64,000 nt of DNA from Gilliamella sp. ESL0405 (GTDB taxonomy: Bacteria > Pseudomonadota > Gammaproteobacteria > Enterobacterales > Orbaceae), in contig NZ_CP048265.1 in assembly GCF_019469205.1 (NCBI RefSeq), forward strand, positions 2,745,610 to 2,809,609, read 5' to 3'. The notes under the pieces are model-generated. The model made no database searches. It saw only the letters and a program-made list of their open reading frames with translations, and was not told the DNA's origin. The translations under genes were made by a program, and so were the position numbers. Within the stretch, counting starts at the first letter, position 1, and each line of letters starts with the position of its first letter. This document shows positions 1 to 8,450 of this stretch, piece by piece.

Positions 1-591
1 CTTATTACGACCACAAGCACCAAAAGTTTCAACCATGTGTGGTAATTCGGAGGCTAATTCAACACCGGTTGCCCCACCACCAACAATGGCAATACGGATT
101 TTTTCTTGCTCAGTGGAATCTTTGTCATCAATGATCGAACAAAAACGAGTGAATTTTGATACTAAGGTTTCACGTAATTTGATTGCCGCATTTTGGTCAT
201 CTAAAAAGATACAGTGCTCTTTCACGCCCGGCGTACCAAAATCATTGGACGTACTACCAATAGCCACTACTAAAATATCATAATCGATAGTATCGGTTTG
301 ATTGTTAATATCAGTAATTTTGATCTGTTTATGGTCACGATCAAGATCGGTGAAGGTACCTTGAGTGAATTGAAAATAGTGTTGTTGCCCTTGGGATGCA
401 TAATAAATATTATCTACTTGCTCATCAAGCACCCCTGTTGCCACTTCATGTAACAAAGGTTTCCAAAGATGATAACTATTTTTATCAATTAAAGTAATTT
501 GCGCTTTATTGTGTTTACCTAATTTATCACCAAGGTCCGTGGCTAGCTCTAAACCGCCTGCTCCGCCACCAATAATAACTATTTTTTCCAT
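1..591 (-). CDS. ndh: Type II NADH dehydrogenase, N-terminal part (runs off the left edge)
   Basis: Only the first 197 codons lie in the window; the gene continues beyond base 1. The protein starts MEKIVIIGGGAGGLELA, a Rossmann FAD-binding GxGxxG, and has a second nucleotide-binding motif near residue 170 (IAIVGGGATGVELA), the two-dinucleotide layout of NDH-2. NDH-2 is a peripheral inner-membrane flavoprotein that oxidises NADH and reduces quinone without pumping protons, which fits the quinone gene menA nearby. The ATG at 589-591 follows an AGGG-like ribosome site. It is divergent from the export operon starting at 929. Other FAD-dependent pyridine nucleotide oxidoreductases share the fold, but the N-terminus is typical of Ndh. 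Confidence 0.85.
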   Translation of the reverse strand, partial: MEKIVIIGGGAGGLELATDLGDKLGKHNKAQITLIDKNSYHLWKPLLHEVATGVLDEQVDNIYYASQGQQHYFQFTQGTFTDLDRDHKQIKITDINNQTDTIDYDILVVAIGSTSNDFGTPGVKEHCIFLDDQNAAIKLRETLVSKFTRFCSIIDDKDSTEQEKIRIAIVGGGATGVELASELPHMVETFGACGRNK

Positions 592-928
592 ATTACAAAC
601 CCTATAATTTTCAATTAAAAAATATCATACTAAATAAGTAGGTTTTTATCTATTTCTTTTGACTGATAATATTCATAAATAAAATCTATTAAAATGTTGG
701 TTTACAATTATTGAAATTTATTTAATGCTCACATAGAATAACTAAAATGTATTAGATGTTAATAGTACCAATATATTCTTTTTTGCCACATAAATGTAGC
801 TTTCATTGTTTAAATAAAGCACTATTCGTATGGTATAATAATCATAACTGACGTATATTGAATCAATCTTACATACAATTTTCCTAGTTCTTTAGGTCTT
901 ATCTAATTATTGTCACTTATACAAATTT
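592..928. promoter_or_regulatory. Divergent promoter region ndh / export operon
   Basis: This 337-base AT-rich gap separates two divergent genes and holds no credible ORF. An extended -10 element on the plus strand, TGGTATAAT, lies at 831-839, about 90 bases before the first export gene. No convincing -35 is visible, as expected for an extended -10 promoter. No operator palindrome was recognised. A minus-strand promoter for ndh must also lie here but was not resolved. Confidence 0.4.
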
Positions 929-1900
929 ATGAATAAAAAAACTTTTATTATAATTGCATTAATTGTTATTCTGATTTCGATGACAATTTTAATCCGCGCT
1001 CACAACAGCCAGCTTATATTGCAGGGCGAAGTTGATGCGCCTAATGTTAGCATTGCCTCAAAAGCTAAAGGGCGAGTACAACTGATCCATGTTAATCGTG
1101 GTGATGATGTTAAGCAAAACGATATTTTAATTACACTCGATAGTCCCGAACTTTTAGCGCAAGTTAGAGCCGCTGAAGCAGCCCGGGATCAAGCACAAGC
1201 GCAGGTAGAACTTTCTAAGCATGGTACCCGTGAAGAAAGTATGCGCTATTATGAGGCTTTAGTTGAACAGGCTAAAGTTGCTTATGATAATGCAAATCGA
1301 GAGTATAACCGTAATAAAGCCCTTTCTACTAAGGGGTTTGTGTCACAATCGGTGTTAGATAGTGCATTAAAAACCCGCGATGCTGCCTTTCAACAAGTCC
1401 AATCAGCACAAGCTAATTTAGATCAAGCTAAAAACGGCGACCGTATTGAACAACGGCAAATTTATGATGCTAAATTAAAAGAAGCACAAGAGCAGCTCAA
1501 GCAATTACAAATTCAGTATGACGATTTAATCGTTAAAGCGCCTGTCGATGGTGAGGTAGGATCAATTCCTGCTGAAGTTGGTGAACTTTTTAATGCTAAT
1601 AGTCCTTTACTAACATTGATTCGATTACCGCAAGCCTACTTTGTTTTCAACCTTCGTGAAAACATTATGCCAAATATCCATAAAGGTGATCGAATTAAAC
1701 TCGAGGTACCTGCGCTAGGTAATGAAGAAATCGAAGCTGAGATTCGTTATATTGCGCCAATGGGTGATTATGCAACTAAACGGGCAACTCGTGCCACCGG
1801 TGACTTTGATCTGAAAACATTCGAAGTTAGACTTTATCCATTAACACCTGTCAAAGGTTTGCGTGCAGGTATGAGCACATTATGGAAATTAGACAACTAA
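929..1900 (+). CDS. HlyD/EmrA-type periplasmic membrane-fusion protein
   Basis: This 323-residue protein has an N-terminal membrane anchor (about residues 4-23). A split biotinyl-lipoyl-like domain follows (residues 35-75, resuming near 200 with VKAPVDGEVGSI), then a long alpha-helical hairpin (about 80-195, rich in Ala, Gln and Lys), then a beta-barrel segment. This is the architecture of membrane-fusion subunits that join an inner-membrane exporter to an outer-membrane channel; YbhG and YhiI of E. coli are the closest types I recognise. Its last 19 bases overlap the next gene, so the two are translationally coupled. The substrate cannot be told from sequence. The ribosome site before the ATG is weak. 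Confidence 0.85.
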   Translation: MNKKTFIIIALIVILISMTILIRAHNSQLILQGEVDAPNVSIASKAKGRVQLIHVNRGDDVKQNDILITLDSPELLAQVRAAEAARDQAQAQVELSKHGTREESMRYYEALVEQAKVAYDNANREYNRNKALSTKGFVSQSVLDSALKTRDAAFQQVQSAQANLDQAKNGDRIEQRQIYDAKLKEAQEQLKQLQIQYDDLIVKAPVDGEVGSIPAEVGELFNANSPLLTLIRLPQAYFVFNLRENIMPNIHKGDRIKLEVPALGNEEIEAEIRYIAPMGDYATKRATRATGDFDLKTFEVRLYPLTPVKGLRAGMSTLWKLDN

Positions 1901-3021
1901 CCTTTGACTTTTGGCACCGCTTTAAAGACGCCTTTAACGATGAGATACCGGTTATATTTAGGCGTTTTACCTTTCACTGGTTAATGTGGATTTTGCCACT
2001 GATTATCTTTGTTTTAATCAGCAGTATCTTTTATCGTGGGGTACTGTATGATCTGCCTGTCGGCTATGTTGATCTAGATAAAAGTGCATTATCGCGAGAA
2101 ATAGTTCGTAATCTCAATGCCGGTGCCCATGCCGATCTAGTCAATTATGATAGTGCGCTTGCTGATGCTGAGCGAGATTTACAAAAAGCCAAAATTTACG
2201 CCATTTTATATATCCCTTCTAATTTTGAAGCAGATGTTTTAGCTGGTCGCCAACCTACGCCTATGCTCTATTACAATGCGTTATATTATAGTGCCGGGTT
2301 ATATTCGATTATGGATTATTCGGGTTTAATTGCGCAATTAAATACCCAATATCGAACCACGATGGCAACCAGCATCGGTTTACCGGTACCGACACTTGCT
2401 AAAGTGAATTTTAATTATGACGGGCTATTTAACGCCAGCGGTAACTCAATGTACTTCCAGCAATTTTCCGCAGTCGTACATCTGTTACAACTATTTGTTG
2501 TGACAACAACCATTCATATTTTATCGCAACTGCATAAGCGAACTCGTCTTAGTTATCCATTTGTGCTTGGCAAATTAGCACCTTATACCATTTGGTATAC
2601 CATGCTACTTATATTCGAAATTGCGATGTTGGTACTGTTTTCAGATGCGCGAGTATCTGGCTCTCCATTTGCGATGATGATTGTGGTATTTTTTTATGTC
2701 ATTGCAGCGCAAAGCATTGGCATTTTACTTTTTACTTTCACAAAAACATCACTTGATGCTTACACCTTTATCGGCTTACTGGTAGGATTAGCCTTAACTT
2801 ATTCCGGTGTTGTTGTGCCCGAATTATCAATGCCGTGGATAGCGAGGTTTATCTCATCACTTGAACCGTTAACTTATGCCCTTAATAAACTGTTCGATCT
2901 TTTCTTACGGCACTCGACTTATCTCTCTATATTTAAAACTTGTGGCATTTTGATGATCTATCCAATAATAATTACCGTGTTAGTCAGAAAACGCTTAGTT
3001 AAGCGTTTACACGCACAGTAA
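1882..3021 (+). CDS. ABC-2 type transporter permease (YbhS/YhhJ-like), first of two
   Basis: This 379-residue membrane protein has one transmembrane helix near residues 33-52, a soluble extracytoplasmic domain of about 150 residues, and a cluster of five or six helices in the C-terminal half. That is the layout of large ABC-2 permeases of the YbhS/YbhR/YhhJ type. The domain after helix 1 (LPVGYVDLDKSALSREIVR) matches the equivalent segment of the next gene (LPVAIVDQDHSATSRSLIR), so the two are paralogues that probably form a heterodimer. It overlaps the fusion-protein gene by 19 bases and is 14 bases from the next permease. No ATP-binding subunit is encoded in this operon. Confidence 0.83.
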   Translation: MEIRQLTFDFWHRFKDAFNDEIPVIFRRFTFHWLMWILPLIIFVLISSIFYRGVLYDLPVGYVDLDKSALSREIVRNLNAGAHADLVNYDSALADAERDLQKAKIYAILYIPSNFEADVLAGRQPTPMLYYNALYYSAGLYSIMDYSGLIAQLNTQYRTTMATSIGLPVPTLAKVNFNYDGLFNASGNSMYFQQFSAVVHLLQLFVVTTTIHILSQLHKRTRLSYPFVLGKLAPYTIWYTMLLIFEIAMLVLFSDARVSGSPFAMMIVVFFYVIAAQSIGILLFTFTKTSLDAYTFIGLLVGLALTYSGVVVPELSMPWIARFISSLEPLTYALNKLFDLFLRHSTYLSIFKTCGILMIYPIIITVLVRKRLVKRLHAQ

Positions 3022-3035
3022 GGAGAAAAAGATAG

Positions 3036-4205
3036 ATGCTTAAAATATTTTTTTCTTCATTTTTAAAAACGTTTATGTATATGTTAGTGCGACCTGTGTG
3101 GTTGCTACTACTTATATCCGTTTCATTGATGAGTTTAGTATACATTAATGGCACCATTACTAATTTACCGGTAGCCATTGTGGATCAAGATCATAGTGCA
3201 ACCAGTCGTAGTTTGATTCGTTCATTAAACACCAGTTCTAAAATCGAAGTATTGACTTATGAGAACTCATTGCAAGCTTATGATGATATCAATAATCGTA
3301 AACTTTTTGCCGTCTTTACCATTCCAAGAGATTTTGAAAAAAACATCTTAAATGGTCAAGAGGTCACAATACCGGCTTATGGCGATGCTTCGAGCCGTTT
3401 AGCGAATGGTTTAATACAAGTTGATATTAGAGGTATTTATCAGCAAATTTTAACCGATTTTAATACCCGTATCATGCGCACCAATGGATTTTCGGATAAA
3501 CAAATCGATATTATTTTATCGCCCATAAAAGGGCAAACTCAGCCCCTTTATAATGCCGGTATCAGTTTTGCCGCCATTACATTTCCGGGATTGCTCGTGA
3601 TGTTATTGCAACACTCATTTTTAATTGCTTCAACCCGTACCAATATTACATTGCACTCTTTACCTCAAGGTAAACCGCCTTTCATTGCTATTTTTGGTGC
3701 GCTATGTGGTTTGATACCTATTTGGTTATTTTTATCCATTGTGCTATTCGGTTTGTGGCCTTGGGTGCTGGGCTATAGGCAACTGGCGAATATATTGGAA
3801 ATTTTGATAATGACATTTCCGCTGCTGCTTGCGGTTTTAGGTTTAAGTAAGTTACTTACTGAATGCTTGCGCCGTTCAGAGATGATTTATCTTACCTTAG
3901 CATTTTTGACAACACCGGTGTTTTATCTCTCCGGCACTATCTGGCCGCTCGATGCAATGCCACTTTGGGTACAATTTGTATCGAAAATGCTACCTTCAAC
4001 TTGGGCAACCAACATGATTGCTGGCGTCAATCAAATGGGGCTTAGCTTATCGGATAATTGGTTTAATATCTTTATGATCTTAATGCTAGGTGTAATTTAT
4101 GGTTCACTTGGTTATTTCATTGCGGCATTACGTACCGGAAAAGTGAGACGATTTTTCAAAAAAGCCAAAATGTCGCCAAACACATCAAAACGCTTAAGCA
4201 AGTAA
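3036..4205 (+). CDS. ABC-2 type transporter permease (YbhR-like), second of two
   Basis: This 389-residue paralogue of the preceding gene has the same plan: an N-terminal helix (about 20-38), an extracytoplasmic domain starting LPVAIVDQDHSATSRSLIR, and a C-terminal bundle of five or six helices with the conserved FYLSGTIWPLDAMP segment typical of ABC-2 permeases. The C-terminal tail is strongly basic (KVRRFFKKAK), consistent with a cytoplasmic end. A good ribosome site (AAGGAG) lies before its ATG. It ends the three-gene export operon. With the fusion protein it should form a drug- or metabolite-efflux complex, but the energising ATPase must be encoded elsewhere. Confidence 0.83.
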   Translation: MLKIFFSSFLKTFMYMLVRPVWLLLLISVSLMSLVYINGTITNLPVAIVDQDHSATSRSLIRSLNTSSKIEVLTYENSLQAYDDINNRKLFAVFTIPRDFEKNILNGQEVTIPAYGDASSRLANGLIQVDIRGIYQQILTDFNTRIMRTNGFSDKQIDIILSPIKGQTQPLYNAGISFAAITFPGLLVMLLQHSFLIASTRTNITLHSLPQGKPPFIAIFGALCGLIPIWLFLSIVLFGLWPWVLGYRQLANILEILIMTFPLLLAVLGLSKLLTECLRRSEMIYLTLAFLTTPVFYLSGTIWPLDAMPLWVQFVSKMLPSTWATNMIAGVNQMGLSLSDNWFNIFMILMLGVIYGSLGYFIAALRTGKVRRFFKKAKMSPNTSKRLSK

Positions 4206-4299
4206 TAGAGAGCTAATTCGGCAGTTGTTATAACGTGAATTTAATATCAATTATTGTTATGATGACTGCTTATTTTTATCGATTTAAATATCATGTTGT

Positions 4300-5202
4300 A
4301 TGCACATTAAATATAATCCGTGGATTATTAGTTTACGCCCTAAGACGTTAGCGCTTTCATTATCAACTGTTTTATTAGGCAATGCACTGGCTTTTTGGCA
4401 ACAATCGTTCAACTTACCTGTTACGATTTTTACTATCATAACAGCTGCATTGCTACAAATATTATCCAATCTTGCCAATGATTATGGTGATGCCATTAAA
4501 GGCACAGACAAAGATAATCTAATTGGTCATCAACGTGGAATTCAATTAGGTTTAATTAGCCTTCGGCAATTAAAAGTTGGTTTATCAATTAACATTTTGC
4601 TGTGTGTTGTTTCTGGCCTTTGCTTACTTTTGCTGGCGTGCAATGATATTTACCAATTATTCATTTTTATACTATTAGGGCTGTTATCTATCGTTGCGGC
4701 GATAACTTATACCATAGGTAAAAAACCTTATGGGTATATTGGGCTTGGCGATCTGTCGGTTTTTATCTTCTTTGGAATAATCGGTGTAATGGGGAGTGAC
4801 TATTTGCAAACCCAAATAGTATCACTATCCATTATTTTACCTGCCATAAGTAGCGGTTTGCTGGCGGTTGCAGTACTTAATATCAATAATTTGCGCGATG
4901 CCGATAACGACCGCATTCACCATAAACGCACGCTGATTGTGTTATGGGGTAAAACATTTGGTAAATACTATCACTTAAGTTTAATCCTTAGCGCATTAAG
5001 TCTACTCGGTCTATTTGCTTATCTGTATTTAAAGACAATCTGGAGCAGTTTATTTATCTTAACTTTTCCTTTATACATCCAACATATCTATGCAGTATTT
5101 AAGTTTAATCAAGCAAAAGATGCGACACCGTTATTAATTCAAATGGTCAAACTTGCTTTATTGACAAATTTACTTTATTGTTTGGGTATTATTTTGAGCT
5201 AG
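4300..5202 (+). CDS. menA: 1,4-dihydroxy-2-naphthoate polyprenyltransferase
   Basis: This 300-residue UbiA-superfamily integral membrane protein attaches the polyprenyl tail to 1,4-dihydroxy-2-naphthoate, giving demethylmenaquinone. The first Asp-rich prenyl-diphosphate motif is NLANDYGDAIKGTD (about residues 58-71), and the second is NINNLRDADNDRIHHKRT (about 195-212), as in MenA. About eight hydrophobic helices are seen. Its length matches E. coli MenA (308). The following gene is rraA, as in E. coli, which supports orthology. The ATG at 4300 begins just before the conserved NPWIISLRPKTL segment. Confidence 0.93.
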   Translation: MHIKYNPWIISLRPKTLALSLSTVLLGNALAFWQQSFNLPVTIFTIITAALLQILSNLANDYGDAIKGTDKDNLIGHQRGIQLGLISLRQLKVGLSINILLCVVSGLCLLLLACNDIYQLFIFILLGLLSIVAAITYTIGKKPYGYIGLGDLSVFIFFGIIGVMGSDYLQTQIVSLSIILPAISSGLLAVAVLNINNLRDADNDRIHHKRTLIVLWGKTFGKYYHLSLILSALSLLGLFAYLYLKTIWSSLFILTFPLYIQHIYAVFKFNQAKDATPLLIQMVKLALLTNLLYCLGIILS

Positions 5203-5290
5203 CTCACGTTTATGAAATTTAATATCGTGTCACTCAATATTAGCGTTATACTAGAAACAATTCATTATTACAGCAAAAGGAGACTCGATA

Positions 5291-5782
5291 ATGGAGTTTG
5301 ATACTTCTATTCTTTGCGATTACTACCCAGAAGATGTTAACGTCGTTGAACCAATTTTCAGTAATTTTGGTGGGGTAACATCATTTTCAGGTCAAGCTGT
5401 AACAGTCAAATGTTTTGAAGATAACGGCTTGTTATACGAAGTTTTACAATCAAATGGTGCTGGCAAAGTTTTGGTGATTGATGGCGGTGGTTCAGTTCGT
5501 CGAGCATTAATAGATGCTGAACTTATTGATATTGCTATCCAAAATCAGTGGGAAGGCATTATCGTTTATGGTGCGGTACGGCAGGTCGATTATTTAGCTG
5601 ACGCTGAAATTGGTATTCAAGCACTAGCAGCAATTCCAGTCGGATCGGACGATCAGGGCGTAGGCGAAATTGATATTCGTGTCAATTTTGGTGGCGTCAC
5701 CTTCTTTTCCGGTGATTTTGTTTATGCAGATAATACCGGTATTATCCTTTCTGAAATTGCACTGGAAATTGAAGAAAAATAG
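5291..5782 (+). CDS. rraA: Ribonuclease E activity regulator RraA
   Basis: The 163-residue product is almost the length of E. coli RraA (161) and begins with its characteristic [16 protein letters not shown] N-terminus. The core [20 protein letters not shown] and the [14 protein letters not shown] segment are RraA/HMG-aldolase superfamily hallmarks. RraA is a cytoplasmic ring-shaped trimer that binds RNase E and inhibits it, changing mRNA turnover. Related proteins with the full metal-binding set are aldolases, so a residual catalytic role cannot be excluded from sequence. A clear AAAGGAG ribosome site precedes the ATG, and a strong intrinsic terminator follows. Confidence 0.93.
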   Translation: MEFDTSILCDYYPEDVNVVEPIFSNFGGVTSFSGQAVTVKCFEDNGLLYEVLQSNGAGKVLVIDGGGSVRRALIDAELIDIAIQNQWEGIIVYGAVRQVDYLADAEIGIQALAAIPVGSDDQGVGEIDIRVNFGGVTFFSGDFVYADNTGIILSEIALEIEEK

Positions 5783-5793
5783 AATTGATTATA

Positions 5794-5817
5794 CCGCCGA
5801 TCACAATCGGCGGTTTT
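5794..5817 (+). terminator. Intrinsic terminator after rraA
   Basis: Perfect 8-bp stem CCGCCGAT / ATCGGCGG (5794-5801 and 5806-5813) with a 4-base loop, followed by TTTT. It lies 11 bases after the rraA stop. dprA converges from the other side and ends about 50 bases further on. Confidence 0.85.
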
Positions 5818-5867
5818 ATATTCAAACACAGGATAATTCTGAAAACTTTTGTCAGCATTGAGATGCC

Positions 5868-6968
5868 TTAAATTGTTCGGTTTCGTATATATCCGCCTGT
5901 AACGGTGATAATTAAGCCGGCTAATTCCATTTCTAATAATTTACTGGTTAATTCCGGAATAGGTATATCAACAAGTAAGGCAATAATATCAACCGGTGTA
6001 GGTTGATGACGAATCACCGCAAAGATATCCGGATATAAAATATTGTGACTATCGACATTGCTTCTGCTCGCTTGTCGATTAATCGTTGATAAATAACCAC
6101 TATAATGCTCTAAAATATCGGTTGGCTGACTAACTAAATAAGCGCCTTGTTTAATTAAAGCATGGGTTCCTGAGCAATTTTGATTATCGATATCGCCCGG
6201 CAAGGCAAAGACATCACGATTTTGCTCAAGTGCATAGCGTGCAGTAATTAATGAGCCACTTTTTTCGGAGGCTTCTATCACAAATGTCCCTAAACTTAAT
6301 CCGCTAATAATTCGATTACGGCGAGGAAAATAGACCGATCTTGCTTTCTCAAAAGGTAAGAATTCCGACACAATTGCGCCGTCTTTCATTAAAATTTCAT
6401 TAGCCAAATTTAAATTTGTTCTTGGTGCTATTTGGGCTAAGCCACTTCCCAATACAGCAATGGTATGACCCGATACATCCAGCGCACCTCGATGACATAT
6501 CGCATCTATCCCCAACGCTAAACCACTGGTTATTGTTAAACCATTAATTGCCAATTCACCCGCAAAGTATCTTCCCCATTGAGCGCCATAGTCACTATAC
6601 TCACGGCTACCGACCATTGCCAGTTGGGGAGAGTTTAATAATTGCCGGTTACCTAACACAAATAACAATAAAGGTGGGGAACAAATTTGTTTTAATAGTA
6701 ATGGATAGTCACTATCGCAATAAGCAATAAGATGCTTTTGTGGCGTTGGAGAAATTAACCATTCAAGTATGGGTTCAAAATGGAGATACGAGGTTTGATA
6801 AAACTGTACTAATTGAGCGTCATTTAATCTTAATTTATCTAACAAAAAAGAGACATCTTGTATAATGTTGGGTAAACCACACGCAAAAAGCTGTCCTATT
6901 CTGTCAAAAATTGCTTGTTTTCCATACCCAAGCATTGAAATTCTTAATAAGAATTCATATTTAGTCAT
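5868..6968 (-). CDS. dprA: DNA-processing protein DprA (Smf)
   Basis: This 366-residue protein compares with 374 for E. coli Smf. The extended Rossmann domain spans about residues 105-300, with MVGSREYSDYG, SGLALGIDAICHRGAL, SEFLPFEKARSVYFPRRN and RIISGLS, the ssDNA- and RecA-binding core of DprA. A small C-terminal winged-helix-like domain (about 310-366) follows. DprA protects incoming single-stranded DNA and loads RecA during natural transformation. It is divergent from def with a 160-base gap. In E. coli smf and def are also neighbours, on opposite strands. Confidence 0.93.
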   Translation of the reverse strand: MTKYEFLLRISMLGYGKQAIFDRIGQLFACGLPNIIQDVSFLLDKLRLNDAQLVQFYQTSYLHFEPILEWLISPTPQKHLIAYCDSDYPLLLKQICSPPLLLFVLGNRQLLNSPQLAMVGSREYSDYGAQWGRYFAGELAINGLTITSGLALGIDAICHRGALDVSGHTIAVLGSGLAQIAPRTNLNLANEILMKDGAIVSEFLPFEKARSVYFPRRNRIISGLSLGTFVIEASEKSGSLITARYALEQNRDVFALPGDIDNQNCSGTHALIKQGAYLVSQPTDILEHYSGYLSTINRQASRSNVDSHNILYPDIFAVIRHQPTPVDIIALLVDIPIPELTSKLLEMELAGLIITVTGGYIRNRTI

Positions 6969-7128
6969 TATAAACCTTTATGAAACAGTTAAAAACCAGT
7001 GTCCTGATATGGATTGATAAGATATATCTTACCAATAGCCTGTAAGGACTGTTCATTGTGATAATAAATGTTTACAATGTGTGAGAATCTGAAAAATATT
7101 GATAATTGAGGAGTAGATCGAACAATTT

Positions 7129-7641
7129 ATGGCTATTTTACCGGTATTACGTTTTCCTGATGAACGACTTCGCAAAGTTGCTAAGCCCGTTACTAATTTT
7201 ACCCCAGAACTACAAACAATCATTGATAATATGATTGAAACCATGTATGCCGAAAATGGCATAGGTTTAGCGTCGACTCAAGTTGATGTGCATGAGCAAA
7301 TTATTGTGATCGATGTATCTGAAGATAAGAGTCAAGTCTATGTGATTATTAATCCTGAGGTGATTAGTCAAGAAGGTGAAACAGGCATTGAAGAAGGTTG
7401 CTTATCGATACCCGATTGCCGTGGATTTGTCCCGAGATCTGAAAAAATAAAAATTAAAGCGCTTGATCGGCATGGCAATCCTTATGAAATTGATGCTGAT
7501 GAGCTACTAGCTATCTGTATTCAACATGAGATGGATCACTTAAAAGGGAAGCTCTTTGTCGACTATCTTTCACCTTTAAAGCGTCAACGAATTGAGCAAA
7601 AAATGAAAAAATTAACCCGCGAAGAACAAAGAAACAAATAA
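7129..7641 (+). CDS. def: Peptide deformylase
   Basis: The 170-residue enzyme removes the formyl group from the N-terminal Met of new proteins. All three active-site motifs are present: GIGLASTQV (residues 44-52), EGCLSIP (89-95, metal ligand Cys91) and QHEMDHL (132-138, metal ligands His133 and His137). The length matches the gammaproteobacterial enzyme (169). In E. coli def is followed by fmt, but here the gene is followed directly by a terminator and the convergent grpE, so the def-fmt pairing is broken. Confidence 0.96.
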   Translation: MAILPVLRFPDERLRKVAKPVTNFTPELQTIIDNMIETMYAENGIGLASTQVDVHEQIIVIDVSEDKSQVYVIINPEVISQEGETGIEEGCLSIPDCRGFVPRSEKIKIKALDRHGNPYEIDADELLAICIQHEMDHLKGKLFVDYLSPLKRQRIEQKMKKLTREEQRNK

Positions 7642-7664
7642 AAAAACCGCCATATAATGAAGTG

Positions 7665-7705
7665 ACCCCCAATAGTTGGACAACCAATTACTTGGGGGTT
7701 TTTTA
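7665..7705 (+). terminator. Terminator after def, possibly built from an IS end
   Basis: Two-tier hairpin: outer arms ACCCCCAA (7665-7672) and TTGGGGGT (7692-7699), inner arms TTGG (7676-7679) and CCAA (7684-7687), followed by six T. It lies 23 bases after the def stop and just beyond the convergent grpE end, so it may serve both genes. The left half (AGTGACCCCCAATAGTTGGAC) resembles the terminal inverted repeat of some IS3-family elements; see findings. Confidence 0.7.
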
Positions 7706-7712
7706 TATACTT

Positions 7713-8297
7713 TTATTTTGCAACAATAACCATTGCCGGGCGAATTAAACGACCATTTAAGGTATAGCCTTTTTGGATTGTGTTAACAATTTGACCCGAT
7801 TGATGTTCCGGCGATTCAACCATACTAATCGCTTGATGCACATCTGGATTTAGTTGGGAATCTTGAGTATTAATCACTTCTATTCCAAACTTTTTAACAG
7901 TATCTAAAAAAGATTTTAAAGTAAGTTCTAAACCTTCAACGGTTGCTTGATGTTCCGGATTGTTTTTATCGGTCGATTCTAATGCACGCTCTAAATTATC
8001 TATTACCGGTAAAAGCTCATTTGAGAATTTTTCCAGCGCAAATTTACGGGCTTTATCAACATCCTGTTCAACACGTTTGCGAACATTATCGATTTCAGCA
8101 CGGGCACGAATCATGGCCTCGCTTTCGTTCTTTTTCGCTAGTTGTAGCGCTTGTTCAAGCTCAGCAATTCGGGCATCTTTGGCTTTTAATTGCTCTTCAA
8201 CATTCGCTTGTGATTCAGTTTTTTGCTCGGTTGATTCTTCCGTTGTGGCTTCAATATTTGTCTCATTTTCTGACATATTGTTATCTTGTTCTGTCAT
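7713..8297 (-). CDS. grpE: Nucleotide exchange factor GrpE
   Basis: This cofactor releases ADP from DnaK. The N-terminal 45 residues are acidic and low-complexity (Glu, Asn, Thr), followed by a long coiled coil (about 45-115, containing ARAEIDNVRKRVEQD) and the C-terminal beta domain ending GYTLNGRLIRPAMVIVAK. The start was chosen at the ATG at 8295-8297 (MTEQDNN, 194 residues), because TTGGAG lies just upstream as a ribosome site. An in-frame TTG at 8309 would swallow that site. A near-consensus heat-shock promoter lies 44-71 bases upstream. Confidence 0.94.
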   Translation of the reverse strand: MTEQDNNMSENETNIEATTEESTEQKTESQANVEEQLKAKDARIAELEQALQLAKKNESEAMIRARAEIDNVRKRVEQDVDKARKFALEKFSNELLPVIDNLERALESTDKNNPEHQATVEGLELTLKSFLDTVKKFGIEVINTQDSQLNPDVHQAISMVESPEHQSGQIVNTIQKGYTLNGRLIRPAMVIVAK

Positions 8298-8340
8298 ACT
8301 GTACTCCAAATGTAGTCGAAAACTTAGTTAATTACGGTTA

Positions 8341-8368
8341 TTATGGGGGCAAATTTTATTATTACAAG
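8341..8368 (-). promoter_or_regulatory. Sigma-32 (heat-shock) promoter of grpE
   Basis: On the minus strand, CTTGTAA (8362-8368) is separated by 13 bases from CCCCATAA (8341-8348). The RpoH consensus is CTTGAAA, 11-15 bases, CCCCATnT. The -35 differs at one position and the -10 at one. The spacing and position, just upstream of grpE, fit a heat-inducible start. Confidence 0.8.
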
Positions 8369-8450
8369 TTTATCGATCGGCTGATAACTATTTTTTTAAC
8401 CCTCGATTAAAAAATATAAAAATTTATATCATTAATTACTAGGATATTTT

